A stretch of 64,000 nucleotides of DNA from Solibacillus sp. FSL R5-0449 (GCF_037975215.1 NZ_CP150239.1:410001-474000); one strand, 5' to 3'. Positions 54,057-63,314 are shown, numbered from the stretch's first letter. Translations and numbers: made by a program. The notes: generated by a model from the letters alone, not told the origin.

Positions 54057-54872
54057 TCAATTCATATCTTTAACATACTGCTCCAAATCTGCGGGGGATT
54101 TTAGCTGATTCAGTTCTTTTACAGACGCTGCATCCTCTGATTCATAAGAGAAATAAAATCTTGCAGTTCTATCATCCAAATGTTTGAAATTAAATTCATT
54201 ATAGGGAAGTTGGCGGTCCTTTTTCGTCAGCTGTTTTTGCAACTTTTCATTAAAGTATACAATTTCAATGTTGAAGTAATTTAAATTCTGTTCTTTAAAA
54301 TGCTGGATCATCTTATAAGCTTTCTCCAGCTGATCGTTCATATTGTTGGATGATTTCAGAATTACATTGGCAAAGACAATATTTCCGATACCTTTCGCTT
54401 CCTTTTGTAAAATACCCTCATAGGTGTCGGTATGGTCATATTGTGCTTCGATTTCATCCGAAAACGTCACATTGACCATATAGGAATAATTTTCAACCGT
54501 TCCATAAAGTTCTTCATACAGCAACCCAAATTGCGTATTCAGCTGATCTCGCCAATGCATTTGCAAATACGTATCAGAAAGCGGCTCCATCTTTTCACTA
54601 ACCGAAACGGTAACTTCCAAATCAGGATTCTTTTTTGGATGAGCGATAATATGATAATCTCCGTAATCATCGCCCAATGGTTTAGAGTAGGTTGATTCAT
54701 CAATCACAAAGTCTTCGTTATATTTGTCTTCAAGTGAAGCTTCGGCGGCATTTTCCGCTTTGTAGCCTATAATCGGATAGTAAAAATAATCAAAAGAAGC
54801 AATCGTAAGTATTAAAATAAAGAACGCTGGAATTGCAAGTATCGCCAGTAACACAATCTTTATTATTCGCAT
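54057..54872 (-). CDS. Membrane-anchored hypothetical protein
   Basis: A 271-residue protein with one N-terminal membrane helix (about 4-27) and an extracellular, acidic, Tyr-rich domain, for example DEIEAQYDHTDTY and YFSYESEDAASVK. I do not recognise the family. It is preceded 12 bases upstream by a GNAT gene on the same strand, so they form an operon. No cysteine or lipobox is seen at the N-terminus. Confidence 0.8.
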   Translation of the reverse strand: MRIIKIVLLAILAIPAFFILILTIASFDYFYYPIIGYKAENAAEASLEDKYNEDFVIDESTYSKPLGDDYGDYHIIAHPKKNPDLEVTVSVSEKMEPLSDTYLQMHWRDQLNTQFGLLYEELYGTVENYSYMVNVTFSDEIEAQYDHTDTYEGILQKEAKGIGNIVFANVILKSSNNMNDQLEKAYKMIQHFKEQNLNYFNIEIVYFNEKLQKQLTKKDRQLPYNEFNFKHLDDRTARFYFSYESEDAASVKELNQLKSPADLEQYVKDMN

Positions 54873-54883
54873 CGCGGATTCTC

Positions 54884-55327
54884 CTAATACGTATAGCGTG
54901 CTACTTGCTCACCTTCAATTACAAGGCCGTCAATTTCCTTGAAGCCCATTTTTTCATAGAGGCGCTTTGCATGCTCATTATCAGGTTCATAGGAAAGGGA
55001 AATCGTTTGATGGTGAGGCTCTTTCATTGTTTGAATATCCTCTATAACAAGCCGAACCGCCTCTTTGCCATAACCTTTCCCTTGATGTTTTTCATCGATC
55101 ATCATCCGGTAAATCCAATATTCATGGTCATCCTCATCGAGACCATAAAGCGTGAACCCGACCATTGCCTCCCCAAAGTAAATTCCTTTCGCATGGAAGT
55201 TTTCCAGAAAGTTCAACTGTGCCAATGACACTACATTCGAGGCGACAAAATTTACTTGATCCTCCCGTACTTTTAGCGAGATTGCTTTTATCCAATTATC
55301 TTTTGTAATCGTTTTTAAATGCAGCAT
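54884..55327 (-). CDS. GNAT N-acetyltransferase, spermidine/diamine type
   Basis: A 147-residue GNAT protein. The N-terminal block VREDQVNFVASNVVSLAQ is typical of the BltD/PaiA-like polyamine acetyltransferases. The acetyl-CoA loop is DEKHQGKGYGKEAV and the late motif AKRLYEKMGFKE. It would acetylate a polyamine or similar amine. The ATG at 55327 lies 8-9 bases after GAGAGGG; a longer frame to 55381 is not supported. Confidence 0.9.
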   Translation of the reverse strand: MLHLKTITKDNWIKAISLKVREDQVNFVASNVVSLAQLNFLENFHAKGIYFGEAMVGFTLYGLDEDDHEYWIYRMMIDEKHQGKGYGKEAVRLVIEDIQTMKEPHHQTISLSYEPDNEHAKRLYEKMGFKEIDGLVIEGEQVARYTY

Positions 55328-55437
55328 TTCTGTTATCCCTCTCTCATGTAAAATGACTTGTCGTGCACTACGCACTAACAATTAATACCATAAAAGGAAT
55401 TGGAATAAAATGTTGCATATTATCGAATTTTATCCAG

Positions 55438-55899
55438 TTAAAATAATGTAGAATAACTGCTGAAAGTCCCATACATCTCTTGTTTATATAACTGCGGATA
55501 AGTGGACATGAAGTTCATAATGATTAATCCGTTGTCCAAAGTCGGATAGCGGTCGAATAATAAGCGGTCACCGTAACGGATGGCTGTCAATGCAAGCGGC
55601 AATTCGCGCCGGAAAACTTCATACCGCCGAATCGCTGTATCGAAATCCTGATTTTGTGTATTAACAATTACATAGGCATTGTAATACCAATAGTGTCCAT
55701 TTGTTTTCCATTCACCGAGTACTTCATCACGCAGTTCGGGATTTACTTTGTCCCAGGCAAACTGCGTCCCAATTGTTAAAAATAAATCTCCAGTATCATC
55801 AGAATGGGTCAGCGTGTGATGTCTTGAAATAATAGGTTCCGTTGCAGTAACACCATCCCTGTATTCAACGGATAGTCTTTCGGGATTGAAATTGCTCAT
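55438..55899 (-). CDS. Staygreen-like family protein
   Basis: A 153-residue soluble protein. It matches the bacterial relatives of the plant Staygreen (chlorophyll dechelatase) family: FNPERLSVEYRDGVT, TLTHSDDTGDLFLTIG, the FRRELPLALTAIRYGDRLLF block and FMSTYPQL. Plant members remove magnesium from chlorophyll a; Bacillales have no chlorophyll, so the native substrate is unknown. It is monocistronic. Confidence 0.88.
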   Translation of the reverse strand: MSNFNPERLSVEYRDGVTATEPIISRHHTLTHSDDTGDLFLTIGTQFAWDKVNPELRDEVLGEWKTNGHYWYYNAYVIVNTQNQDFDTAIRRYEVFRRELPLALTAIRYGDRLLFDRYPTLDNGLIIMNFMSTYPQLYKQEMYGTFSSYSTLF

Positions 55900-56065
55900 C
55901 TATTCGCTCCAATCGTTTTCTTTATTCATATGCATTTATTTGTTGAGGGTGAGGAGCGGTATAATGAACAATTAACGTATTACGGGCATATTTCAAATGT
56001 CTATATTGTGAAAAATGAAGAACATATACTAGGTTAGAGGTCAAACTTAGTAGGAGGTGAATGAT

Positions 56066-56401
56066 ATGCCATTTTATGGGCAAAATTTCAGACCGGGGAT
56101 GTTCCCGCCAAATGGACAACAATTTGGTCCCCAACCGCAAATAGGTCGACAGCAAATGGGAATGCCTCGTCCCAATGAATTCGCAAGACCGAGGGAAGCC
56201 TTTTATCCACCATCTCCGGTGAATGCAAGACAGGGGCAACAGCAGGCCAATTTTTATCCGCCACAGCCACAACAGCAGCAAGGTTCCCGCTTTAGCGGAC
56301 TATCTGATAACTTAAATACAGTGATGGGCCATGTGGGAACAATAACAAATGGAATTAATACAATGAGACAAGTAGGCGCTATGCTGAATCTCTTCAAATA
56401 A
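56066..56401 (+). CDS. Small Pro/Gln-rich protein, possibly spore-coat type
   Basis: A 111-residue protein with an N-terminal two-thirds rich in P, Q, G, F and Y (FRPGMFPPNGQQFGPQPQ). A short amphipathic C-terminal helix region (LNTVMGHVGTITNGINTMRQ) follows. The composition recalls YqfQ/YppG-like spore-associated proteins of Bacillus; the match is by composition only. The ATG at 56066 lies 7 bases after AGGAGGTG; an in-frame GTG at 56057 sits inside that site. Confidence 0.7.
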   Translation: MPFYGQNFRPGMFPPNGQQFGPQPQIGRQQMGMPRPNEFARPREAFYPPSPVNARQGQQQANFYPPQPQQQQGSRFSGLSDNLNTVMGHVGTITNGINTMRQVGAMLNLFK

Positions 56402-56428
56402 CATATAAATAAGCAGAAAGATCAATTT

Positions 56429-56463
56429 AGCCTATCAATAGAAAATTATTGATAAGCTTTTTT
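56429..56463 (+). terminator. Terminator of the Pro/Gln-rich gene
   Basis: The stem AGCCTATCAATA/TATTGATAAGCT is followed by TTTTTG. Confidence 0.8.
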
Positions 56464-56474
56464 GTTTTTGTACA

Positions 56475-56521
56475 TAAAAAAATGCTAACCAACAGCTGTT
56501 TGCACAGAGGTTGATTAGCAT
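56475..56521 (-). terminator. Terminator of the EamA transporter gene
   Basis: The stem ATGCTAACCAAC/GGTTGATTAGCAT (wobble pairs) has a T run on the minus strand. Confidence 0.82.
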
Positions 56522-56526
56522 CTATA

Positions 56527-57456
56527 TTAATTTTTATTATGCGGATGTAGTATGGATCTTTTTGTACGCTTTCTCATCCGATTAATATTTGGACCGATTT
56601 CATTTAATACAATCGCAACGAGAATCAGCACAATCCCAATCCATTGCAAAGCTGTGACCGTTTCAGCCAGAATAATGCTCGCCGACAAAATCGCGACAGG
56701 CAATTCAACAGAAGTTAATATATTCGCCAAACCTCCTGAAATGAGTGGTGCTCCGACTGCATAAAACAGTGGCGGCAACACGGCTCCAAATATTGAAACC
56801 CCGGCAGCACTCGATACTAAGCTTCCTTCAAGAGGAAATACAGCAGGGATGTCCTTCATAAAAATCAAAAATACTAAAATTGTGGAACCTGTCACCATTA
56901 AAGAAGTACGGGTTAATGGATGGACATCTACAGCAACTTTACCGCTGAAAAAGATAAAGGCAGCATAAGTAAAGGCAGATAATATCCCCATTACAAATCC
57001 CTTAATCGGAAGACCTTGGATATCACCGGTTAATATATTCGATGCGAAAAATACACCGATTAAAATAAGAACAATCGCCAATACAGTAATTGGGGCCGGT
57101 TTAATTTTATTGAAAACCCATTCGAACACAATACCGATCCAAACAAACTGAAACATTAAAATGATGGCCAGTGAAGCAGGTAAATACTGCATCGAACCAT
57201 AGTAAAAAATACTTGTTAAACCGATAAAACAGCCGGTAATCATAATGGGAAGGATGTTCTTTTTAGTCAGACCCTTCATACCGAACCCTTTTAGGAAAGT
57301 GATCGACCATAATAGCAGAAAGGAAATGACCATTTGAACAAGATTGATTTGACCAAGAGTATAGCCATGACCGAATCCCATTTTGGCAAATACCGGTGTA
57401 AATCCAAAGCATCCTGCACCGAGCAGTACAAAGAATACTCCTTTATTTATCTTCAT
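56527..57456 (-). CDS. EamA/DMT family transporter
   Basis: A 309-residue membrane protein with ten segments in two EamA repeats: first FGFTPVFAKMGF, second AAFIFFSGKVAVDVHPLTRTSLM, and late LPVAILSASIILAETVTALQWIGI. DMT transporters of this kind usually export metabolites or amino acids. Substrate is not predictable. It ends in a short basic tail. It is monocistronic, with its own terminator. Confidence 0.92.
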   Translation of the reverse strand: MKINKGVFFVLLGAGCFGFTPVFAKMGFGHGYTLGQINLVQMVISFLLLWSITFLKGFGMKGLTKKNILPIMITGCFIGLTSIFYYGSMQYLPASLAIILMFQFVWIGIVFEWVFNKIKPAPITVLAIVLILIGVFFASNILTGDIQGLPIKGFVMGILSAFTYAAFIFFSGKVAVDVHPLTRTSLMVTGSTILVFLIFMKDIPAVFPLEGSLVSSAAGVSIFGAVLPPLFYAVGAPLISGGLANILTSVELPVAILSASIILAETVTALQWIGIVLILVAIVLNEIGPNINRMRKRTKRSILHPHNKN

Positions 57457-57851
57457 TTCTATAAACCTCCGATAGTGCTTGAAAATAACGATATTATCTT
57501 AACATATATAGTAGAAACAGACAGACAAAGCGGTTTCTACAGTTGAGCAAGAGTTATTGACAACTAAAATCATTATATGATAAATATATCTCGGAATAAA
57601 GATGTTTTAATTTGAAATAAATTACAAGGGAGAGGTATCACAAATTTTCGTATTATAACGGCAATGAATATTGGTTTTTTTATTATAGGTATTGGGTACT
57701 TGAATTAAAAAGTAACAGATAGTCCATTTTATAGGCTGTTAGGGCAGATAAGGTTGGTAGGAAAGTTCTGATTATGAATAATTAGTGAATATTTTCTATA
57801 TAAATACGATATATGTTGGTATATTAATAAAAAATTAATGTAACTTTTACA
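57457..57851. other. Intergenic region
   Basis: AT-rich, no recognised gene. Around 57628-57706 a ribosome-like AAGGGAGAGG precedes a short hydrophobic frame without a start codon, perhaps a broken small gene. Confidence 0.3.
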
Positions 57852-57866
57852 AAAGGGGTGAAGAAG

Positions 57867-58481
57867 ATGAAGATAAATAGCTTGGTACGAGGCGTTAGTT
57901 CAGAGTTAGATGAAAGAAAACGTTCCCAGCTTCGCAAAGAGGCGGGTGACGCATATAAAAAGCATGCGCAATACACGGATCCAAGTAAAAATCCACTGCT
58001 AAAAGTGCTGGAAAACCTCCTTTCCGGTAAAACAGAAAAAGATTTACTGACACAGGACAATGCCGATCAGGCTGAAAATCTTGCAGTGGTAAATGACATC
58101 ACGTATAAACAAACACCAATATTGGACAATGTGCGTGTAGCATCAGCTGTCCCTTCATCTCAAGATTTACTTACAGCAGCGAATATATCAACCTCAATCC
58201 CGCAAATGCCGGCAAACACTCAAGATGAACATAATGAGCAAGTACAATCCGAGGAAGCAAGCTCGTTATTTAATGAAAATCTTTCATTTACAATACCGGA
58301 AAAATTCCAACAAGACTTTACACGTAATCCAGACGAGCAAACAGTGTTTGGTCAAGAGTTGGAAAAGCGGTTATTCCAGCGTTCATTCAATATAGCTGCA
58401 CAAAAATACAGTGCGCATATTGCAATGGTGAATAACGGTTACCGTTCAGTAAATGAATCGTTTTTCTCTCAAATTGCATGA
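57867..58481 (+). CDS. Hypothetical protein, unrecognised
   Basis: A 204-residue soluble, polar protein. It has a basic N-terminal helix region (SELDERKRSQLRKEAGDAYKKH), a long polar middle and a conserved-looking C-terminus (FGQELEKRLFQRSFNIAAQK). There is no signal peptide or membrane segment. The ATG at 57867 lies 8 bases after AAAGGGG; an in-frame GTG at 57858 overlaps that site. It is monocistronic with a terminator. I cannot suggest a function. Confidence 0.75.
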   Translation: MKINSLVRGVSSELDERKRSQLRKEAGDAYKKHAQYTDPSKNPLLKVLENLLSGKTEKDLLTQDNADQAENLAVVNDITYKQTPILDNVRVASAVPSSQDLLTAANISTSIPQMPANTQDEHNEQVQSEEASSLFNENLSFTIPEKFQQDFTRNPDEQTVFGQELEKRLFQRSFNIAAQKYSAHIAMVNNGYRSVNESFFSQIA

Positions 58482-58483
58482 CT

Positions 58484-58517
58484 AAAAACCCACTCAAAAC
58501 GAGTGGGTTTTTTATTT
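58484..58517 (+). terminator. Terminator of the hypothetical gene
   Basis: A perfect stem AAAAACCCACTC/GAGTGGGTTTTT is followed by TTATTTT. Confidence 0.9.
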
Positions 58518-58618
58518 TAACTATTTTTAGAGTAAAAGTATATATTATTTTACCATAATATAACATATCATTGTATAATATGTACGTTAAACTTATATCA
58601 GACTAAAGGAGATAAAAA

Positions 58619-59170
58619 ATGCTTTATAGTATTATGCTTTTTCTACATATTATAGGTACAGTTATGATGTTTATAGCAGTCGGGTTAACGATTACTGCAA
58701 TGATTGCGATGCTATACTCAAAGAAAACAGAAACGCTGCGTGTTTGGGCAGCATTGGCCGTTAAAGTTGATGGACTATTGCCATTTAGTGTCATCATTAT
58801 TTTCCTGCCGGCATTATATTTGGTGATTACTACTTGGGGCTGGCACGCGGCTTGGATCAATCTTTCATTAGCGGCACTGATTGTAATGACGTTCATGGGA
58901 CCAGCTATTAACCTGCGCCGTTTAAAAAATATTTTAAAAGCTGCCGATGCAGAAACGGCTAGTACTCCATCTGCTACATTAGTTAAAACTGTGCAGGACC
59001 GTTTACTGTGGATTTCTGTCATTACAATGACAGCACTGGCGGTTGCCATTGTATTTTTAATGACGGTAAAACTAGAAATGCTCGGGTCACTTGTAACTTT
59101 CGGGGTAGCTATAGTAGCAGGATATATTATTTCCGCTTTGATTTTAAAAAGACCATCTTTGAGCAATTAA
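58619..59170 (+). CDS. DUF2269-like integral membrane protein
   Basis: A 183-residue protein with five membrane segments. The N-terminal LHIIGTVMMFIAVGLTI, the central WGWHAAWINLSLAALIVM and GPAINLRRLKNIL suggest the DUF2269-type predicted membrane family; confidence in that family is modest. GGAGAT lies before the ATG. It is monocistronic. Confidence 0.75.
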   Translation: MLYSIMLFLHIIGTVMMFIAVGLTITAMIAMLYSKKTETLRVWAALAVKVDGLLPFSVIIIFLPALYLVITTWGWHAAWINLSLAALIVMTFMGPAINLRRLKNILKAADAETASTPSATLVKTVQDRLLWISVITMTALAVAIVFLMTVKLEMLGSLVTFGVAIVAGYIISALILKRPSLSN

Positions 59171-59187
59171 AATACCGATTATTTTTT

Positions 59188-59230
59188 ACCACTTAGAACG
59201 GAGTCAAAGCTACGTTTTAGGTGGTTTTTT
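59188..59230 (+). terminator. Terminator of the DUF2269-like gene
   Basis: The stem ACCACTTAGAACG/CGTTTTAGGTGGT (wobble pairs) is followed by TTTTTT. Confidence 0.85.
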
Positions 59231-59317
59231 ATAATTAGTTCCAACTTTCCCATCATTCACGCACCAGATCATTCAATGGTATACTATTTCCAAAGTTGAA
59301 ATTATGGAGTGGTCTTT

Positions 59318-59806
59318 TTGGCGAAGAAGCAAGCAAAAACAAATGCAGTTCGTTTAATTGAGCAGAAAAAAATTGCACATGAAATCTTTGAGTATACGAT
59401 CAACGATGGGGAAGCAGTGGATGGATTGACCGTTGCCGGCAAAATCGGCCAGCCTGCCCTTCATGTCTATAAAACATTGGTTGCAACTGCAGGAAAGGGC
59501 AATTATTTTGTTTTCGTCATTCCCGTAGATGCGGAATTGAATTTAAAGGCCGCAGCAAAAGTGGTAGGGCAAAAGAAAATTGAGATGCTTCCGGTTAAGG
59601 AGCTTCTTGGCTTAACGGGTTATATTCGCGGGGGCTGCTCACCGATCGGGATGAAAAAGCTTTTTCCGACTATTATTGAGGAAGCGGCGACTGCATTGGA
59701 TTATATTATTGTCAGTGCAGGCAAAATCGGGATGCAGATTAAGCTTGCACCGGAAGATTTACAAAAGGCAACGAACGGTCAATTTGCATCGATTGTCTCA
59801 TCATAG
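59318..59806 (+). CDS. ybaK: Cys-tRNA(Pro)/Cys-tRNA(Cys) deacylase YbaK
   Basis: A 162-residue YbaK/EbsC-type trans-editing enzyme that hydrolyses Cys mis-charged on tRNA-Pro. Conserved parts are [36 protein letters not shown] in pieces, with the catalytic K in VYKTLV, and [14 protein letters not shown]. The start is TTG at 59318, 7 bases after TGGAGTGG. The next gene begins 15 bases after its stop, so they are co-transcribed. Confidence 0.93.
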   Translation: MAKKQAKTNAVRLIEQKKIAHEIFEYTINDGEAVDGLTVAGKIGQPALHVYKTLVATAGKGNYFVFVIPVDAELNLKAAAKVVGQKKIEMLPVKELLGLTGYIRGGCSPIGMKKLFPTIIEEAATALDYIIVSAGKIGMQIKLAPEDLQKATNGQFASIVSS

Positions 59807-59820
59807 AAAGAAGGATTGTT

Positions 59821-60438
59821 GTGTCGAAGAAATTTAAATGGCAATGGGGAAGTTTTTTTGTAGGAATGATGATCATGGCGCTTGGAATTACGATGACGAT
59901 TAAAGGAAATGTTGTCGGAACAGCTCCATGGGATGTTTTCCATATTGGTCTTTATAAGCAGATCGGATTGACGATCGGTTCTTGGTCTATTTTAACGGGG
60001 CTGACGATTATTATCGGAACATCGATTTATTTGAAACGCATACCGAAACTTGCGACATTTTTAAATATGCTGTTCATCGGTTCATTTATTGATTTGTTCA
60101 ACTGGCTCCTGCCAGAGACCAATATTTTTGCACTGGAACTTGCGTATTTTACGGGCGGCTTTTTTGTAATGAGCATTGGCTGTGCACTTTATATTGCGGC
60201 AAGTCTTGGTGAAGGTCCGCGTGATACAATTATGATGATAATTGCGAGTAAAGGCTATTCAGTGAAAACAGGCAGGCTCGTAATGGAAGTATTTGCGACA
60301 GGTGCCGGATGGCTGCTTGGCGGTCCTGTTGGTTTCGGGACGGTTGTTTTAGCGCTCGGTACAGGTTATGTCATTCAGCCGTCATTATTTTTCTTTAAAC
60401 GAAAGCTTGAGGAAATAATCGGAGAGCCGCTTACATAA
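59821..60438 (+). CDS. YczE/YyaS/YitT-like membrane protein
   Basis: A 205-residue membrane protein with five or six segments. The N-terminal ALGITMTIKGNVVGTAPWDV, GTSIYLKRIP and SLGEGPRDTIMM match the YczE/YyaS family. In B. subtilis YczE affects surfactin production, but the molecular role is unknown. It starts with GTG (AGAAGGA upstream) and is in an operon with ybaK; kbl follows at 59 bases. Confidence 0.85.
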   Translation: MSKKFKWQWGSFFVGMMIMALGITMTIKGNVVGTAPWDVFHIGLYKQIGLTIGSWSILTGLTIIIGTSIYLKRIPKLATFLNMLFIGSFIDLFNWLLPETNIFALELAYFTGGFFVMSIGCALYIAASLGEGPRDTIMMIIASKGYSVKTGRLVMEVFATGAGWLLGGPVGFGTVVLALGTGYVIQPSLFFFKRKLEEIIGEPLT

Positions 60439-60496
60439 AATTTTCATTCTCTGTGCTAAAATATAGTGGAAATAGATATCGAAAGGATGAACGCGC

Positions 60497-61687
60497 ATGT
60501 CAAACGTATTAAATACCTTTTTAGATGAAAACTTACTGGCACTACAAGCACAAGGTTTATACAACGAAATCGATCCGGTAGAAGGAGCAAACGGCCCGAT
60601 TATTAAAGTTGGAGGCAAACAGCTTGTAAACCTGTCATCAAACAACTACTTAGGCTTGGCGACGAACGATGAGCTGAAAAAGATTGCTCAGGACACAATT
60701 GCCACATACGGTGTTGGTGCAGGTGCTGTTCGTACAATTAACGGTACGCTCGATCTACACGTAAAACTGGAAGAAACATTAGCAAAATTTAAAGGGACAG
60801 AAGCAGCAATCAGCTATCAATCAGGCTTCAATTGTAATATGGCGGCAATTTCTGCTGTTATGGACAAAAATGATGCGATTTTATCGGATGCACTAAACCA
60901 TGCTTCAATTATCGACGGCTGTCGTTTATCTAAAGCGAAAATTATTCCATTTGCCCATGCAGATATGGATGATTTACGCGCAAAAGCAAAAGATGCAACA
61001 GAATCAGGCCTATACAATAAAGTAATGGTCATTACAGACGGTGTTTTCTCGATGGATGGCGATATTGCCAAGCTTCCGGAAATCGTTGAAATCGCAAAAG
61101 AGTTTGACCTAATCACTTATGTAGATGATGCACATGGTTCAGGCGTTACTGGTAAAGGTGCCGGAACAGTGAAGCATTTCGGTCTGCAACATGATATCGA
61201 CTTCCAAATCGGTACATTGTCAAAAGCAATCGGTGTTGTCGGCGGTTATGTGGCAGGGAAGAAAAACCTGATCGACTGGCTAAAAGTTCGTTCTCGTCCG
61301 TTTTTATTCTCAACAGCATTACCACCAGGGGATGTAGCGGCGATTACACGCGCGGTAGAGATGATTATGGAATCGACAGAGCTGCATGACAAGCTTTGGG
61401 AAAACGGTCAGTATTTAAAAGACGGCCTAGCAAAACTTGGCTTTAATATTGGGGAATCGGAAACACCGATTACACCATGCATTATCGGCGAAGAAAAGCT
61501 AACACAACAATTCTCGAAACGCTTGCTTGAAGAAGGCGTGTATGCAAAAGCAATCGTGTTCCCGACAGTACCAAAAGGAACAGGTCGCGTGCGCAATATG
61601 CCAACAGCGGCCCATACGAAAGAAATGCTTGATGAAGCATTAGCAATTTACGAAAAAGTAGGCCGTGAGTTAGAAGTAATTAAATAA
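60497..61687 (+). CDS. kbl: Glycine C-acetyltransferase (2-amino-3-ketobutyrate CoA ligase)
   Basis: A 396-residue PLP enzyme of the alpha-oxoamine synthase family that interconverts 2-amino-3-oxobutyrate plus CoA with glycine plus acetyl-CoA in threonine catabolism. Motifs are [10 protein letters not shown]211-A-H213 in YVDDAHGSG and PLP lysine K243 in [12 protein letters not shown], with [13 protein letters not shown]. Threonine dehydrogenase (tdh), its usual partner, is not adjacent. GAAAGGATG precedes the ATG. Confidence 0.95.
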   Translation: MSNVLNTFLDENLLALQAQGLYNEIDPVEGANGPIIKVGGKQLVNLSSNNYLGLATNDELKKIAQDTIATYGVGAGAVRTINGTLDLHVKLEETLAKFKGTEAAISYQSGFNCNMAAISAVMDKNDAILSDALNHASIIDGCRLSKAKIIPFAHADMDDLRAKAKDATESGLYNKVMVITDGVFSMDGDIAKLPEIVEIAKEFDLITYVDDAHGSGVTGKGAGTVKHFGLQHDIDFQIGTLSKAIGVVGGYVAGKKNLIDWLKVRSRPFLFSTALPPGDVAAITRAVEMIMESTELHDKLWENGQYLKDGLAKLGFNIGESETPITPCIIGEEKLTQQFSKRLLEEGVYAKAIVFPTVPKGTGRVRNMPTAAHTKEMLDEALAIYEKVGRELEVIK

Positions 61688-61697
61688 ACGATATTAA

Positions 61698-61731
61698 GCT
61701 CAGCACTGTTTAGATGGTGCTGAGTTTTTTT
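61698..61731 (+). terminator. Terminator of kbl
   Basis: The stem CTCAGCAC/GTGCTGAG with a 10-base loop is followed by TTTTTT. Confidence 0.88.
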
Positions 61732-61786
61732 GTTTTGTTGTGAAAGTTCAACTTTAGAGCCTTCTATGGTTTAATAAATTTCAAAA

Positions 61787-61994
61787 TGGCGATTATCTGT
61801 ACAGAAGTGTCTATTAACTGGGGGAAGTGGCGATTATGCGGATGAAAGTGGCGAATATATTTAATAAATGGCGATTATCGTTAATAAAATGGCGAATATA
61901 CTTACACAGCCAATTCTCAAACTGCTTTTTACAATGAATTGGCGAATAAGCTTAGATATTTGGCTATTAAAGTAAGGAGAATGGCGAATATAAA
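61787..61994. repeat. Intergenic 21-bp-period repeat array, locus C
   Basis: Units start at 61787, 61808, 61828, 61849, 61869, 61890, then 61940, 61961 and 61982, spacing 20 or 21 (a degenerate gap of 50 in the middle). Cores are TGGCGATTATC, TGTCTATTAAC, TGGCGATTATG, TGGCGAATATA and similar; TGGCTATTAAA at 61961 links it to the TGACTAATA cores of locus B. It lies between two convergent genes and holds no gene. Confidence 0.8.
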
Positions 61995-62063
61995 TTTGCC
62001 ATTCTCTTATACAAAGTTGAAGCATGTCTTCATTTTGACCATCATTCAAATTGTTAAACCTTA

Positions 62064-63248
62064 TTATTTCACAACCGTCTGCGCAAACAGACCAAGCTTC
62101 GCAACACGGTGCATTGCTTCGCGCAAACGTTCTTCATCGACGAGCAGCCCGACGCGAATATAGCCTTCGCCGTACTCGCCAAACCCATTGCCGGCTGCAA
62201 CGGCAATATCCGCTCTTTCCAGTAAAAAGTCCGCGAACAGTTCACTCGTATATGGTGCAGGTACAGGAAGCCATGCAAAGAATGAACCTTTCGGAGCGGT
62301 CACTTCCCAGCCGATTTTATGAGCTTCTTCAACGAGCACATTGCGGCGGCGCTCATATAATGCACGCAATTCCTCAACACAAGATTGTTCTTCATTCAGT
62401 GCTACTGCTGCAGCATGCTGAATCGCCGGGAACTGGCTGCAAAACAGATGGTCCTGAATAATATTGATCGCTTCAATCATTTTTGCGTTACCAACAGCAA
62501 AGCCGATGCGCCAGCCTGCCATATTGTATGATTTGGACAATGTATAAAGCTCAATGCCGACTTCTTTTGCACCGGGTGCCTGCAGGAAGCTTGGCGGGCG
62601 TTCTCCATCAAAGCCGAGTGCCCCGTAAGCGAAGTCATGGGCAACCGCAATGTTATTTTCTTTAGCGAACTGTACGGTCTGTTTAAAAAATTCGGGCGTT
62701 GCGACACCGCCAGTCGGGTTGTTCGGATAGTTTAAATACATCATTTTTGCCCGGCTTTTAATTTCTGCGGACAATGCCTTGTATTCCGGCAAAAAGTGAT
62801 TTTCCTCTTGAAGCGGCATCGTATCAAACTTCACATCCGCAAGTGCGACACCGGATAAGTAATCCGGATAACCCGGATCAGGAAGGAGCATATAATCACC
62901 CGGATTCAGGAGACCAAGCGGAAGTTCGACTAAACCGATTTTCGTTCCGCCAAGGATGGCCACTTCTGTAGTGGGATCAATGTCGATATCATACTCACGT
63001 TTATAAAAGTCTGCAGCTGCCTGCTTGAGCTCTGCAATACCACGGAACGGAGAATATTTGTGCGTTTGCGGATCGTTTGCCGCATTTTGCAGTGCCTCCA
63101 CAATATGTGCCGGTGTTGGCTGATCGGGATTCCCTTGACCTAAATTAATCACATCGCGCCCTTGGGCTAGCGCTTCATTTACTTTGTTTACAAGTGCTGC
63201 GAAAAACTGTTGAGGTAACTGCTGCAGCTTTTTCGAGAATTCAATCAT
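62064..63248 (-). CDS. PLP-dependent aminotransferase, methionine-salvage MtnE-like
   Basis: A 394-residue class I/II aminotransferase. Motifs are INLGQGNPDQPTP, YSPFRGIAELK, YLNYPNNPTG, D205 in AVAHDFAYGALGF, PLP lysine K239 in YTLSKSYNMAGWRIGF and a late RVGLL. The divergent neighbour is an omega-amidase-type nitrilase, as in the mtnE/mtnU pair of B. subtilis. There the aminotransferase uses glutamine to make methionine and the amidase removes 2-oxoglutaramate. The methionine-salvage role is therefore supported by context. Confidence 0.9.
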   Translation of the reverse strand: MIEFSKKLQQLPQQFFAALVNKVNEALAQGRDVINLGQGNPDQPTPAHIVEALQNAANDPQTHKYSPFRGIAELKQAAADFYKREYDIDIDPTTEVAILGGTKIGLVELPLGLLNPGDYMLLPDPGYPDYLSGVALADVKFDTMPLQEENHFLPEYKALSAEIKSRAKMMYLNYPNNPTGGVATPEFFKQTVQFAKENNIAVAHDFAYGALGFDGERPPSFLQAPGAKEVGIELYTLSKSYNMAGWRIGFAVGNAKMIEAINIIQDHLFCSQFPAIQHAAAVALNEEQSCVEELRALYERRRNVLVEEAHKIGWEVTAPKGSFFAWLPVPAPYTSELFADFLLERADIAVAAGNGFGEYGEGYIRVGLLVDEERLREAMHRVAKLGLFAQTVVK

Positions 63249-63293
63249 TCTTTATCACCTCTGAAAAATAGTAAGGTTAATGTTAGTCTAAAA

Positions 63294-63314
63294 CTTCACT
63301 TAAGTAAAGTGAAG
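63294..63314. promoter_or_regulatory. Inverted repeat between mtnE-like and mtnU genes
   Basis: CTTCACTT-AAGTA-AAGTGAAG is a perfect 8-5-8 inverted repeat just upstream of the mtnU -35 box. It is a candidate binding site for a regulator of both divergent genes. No S-box is seen. Confidence 0.45.

Noticed and set aside
58624-59166. 180-codon minus-strand frame opposite the DUF2269-like gene
   Set aside because: It mirrors the codon pattern of the real gene; the plus strand has the ribosome site and terminator.
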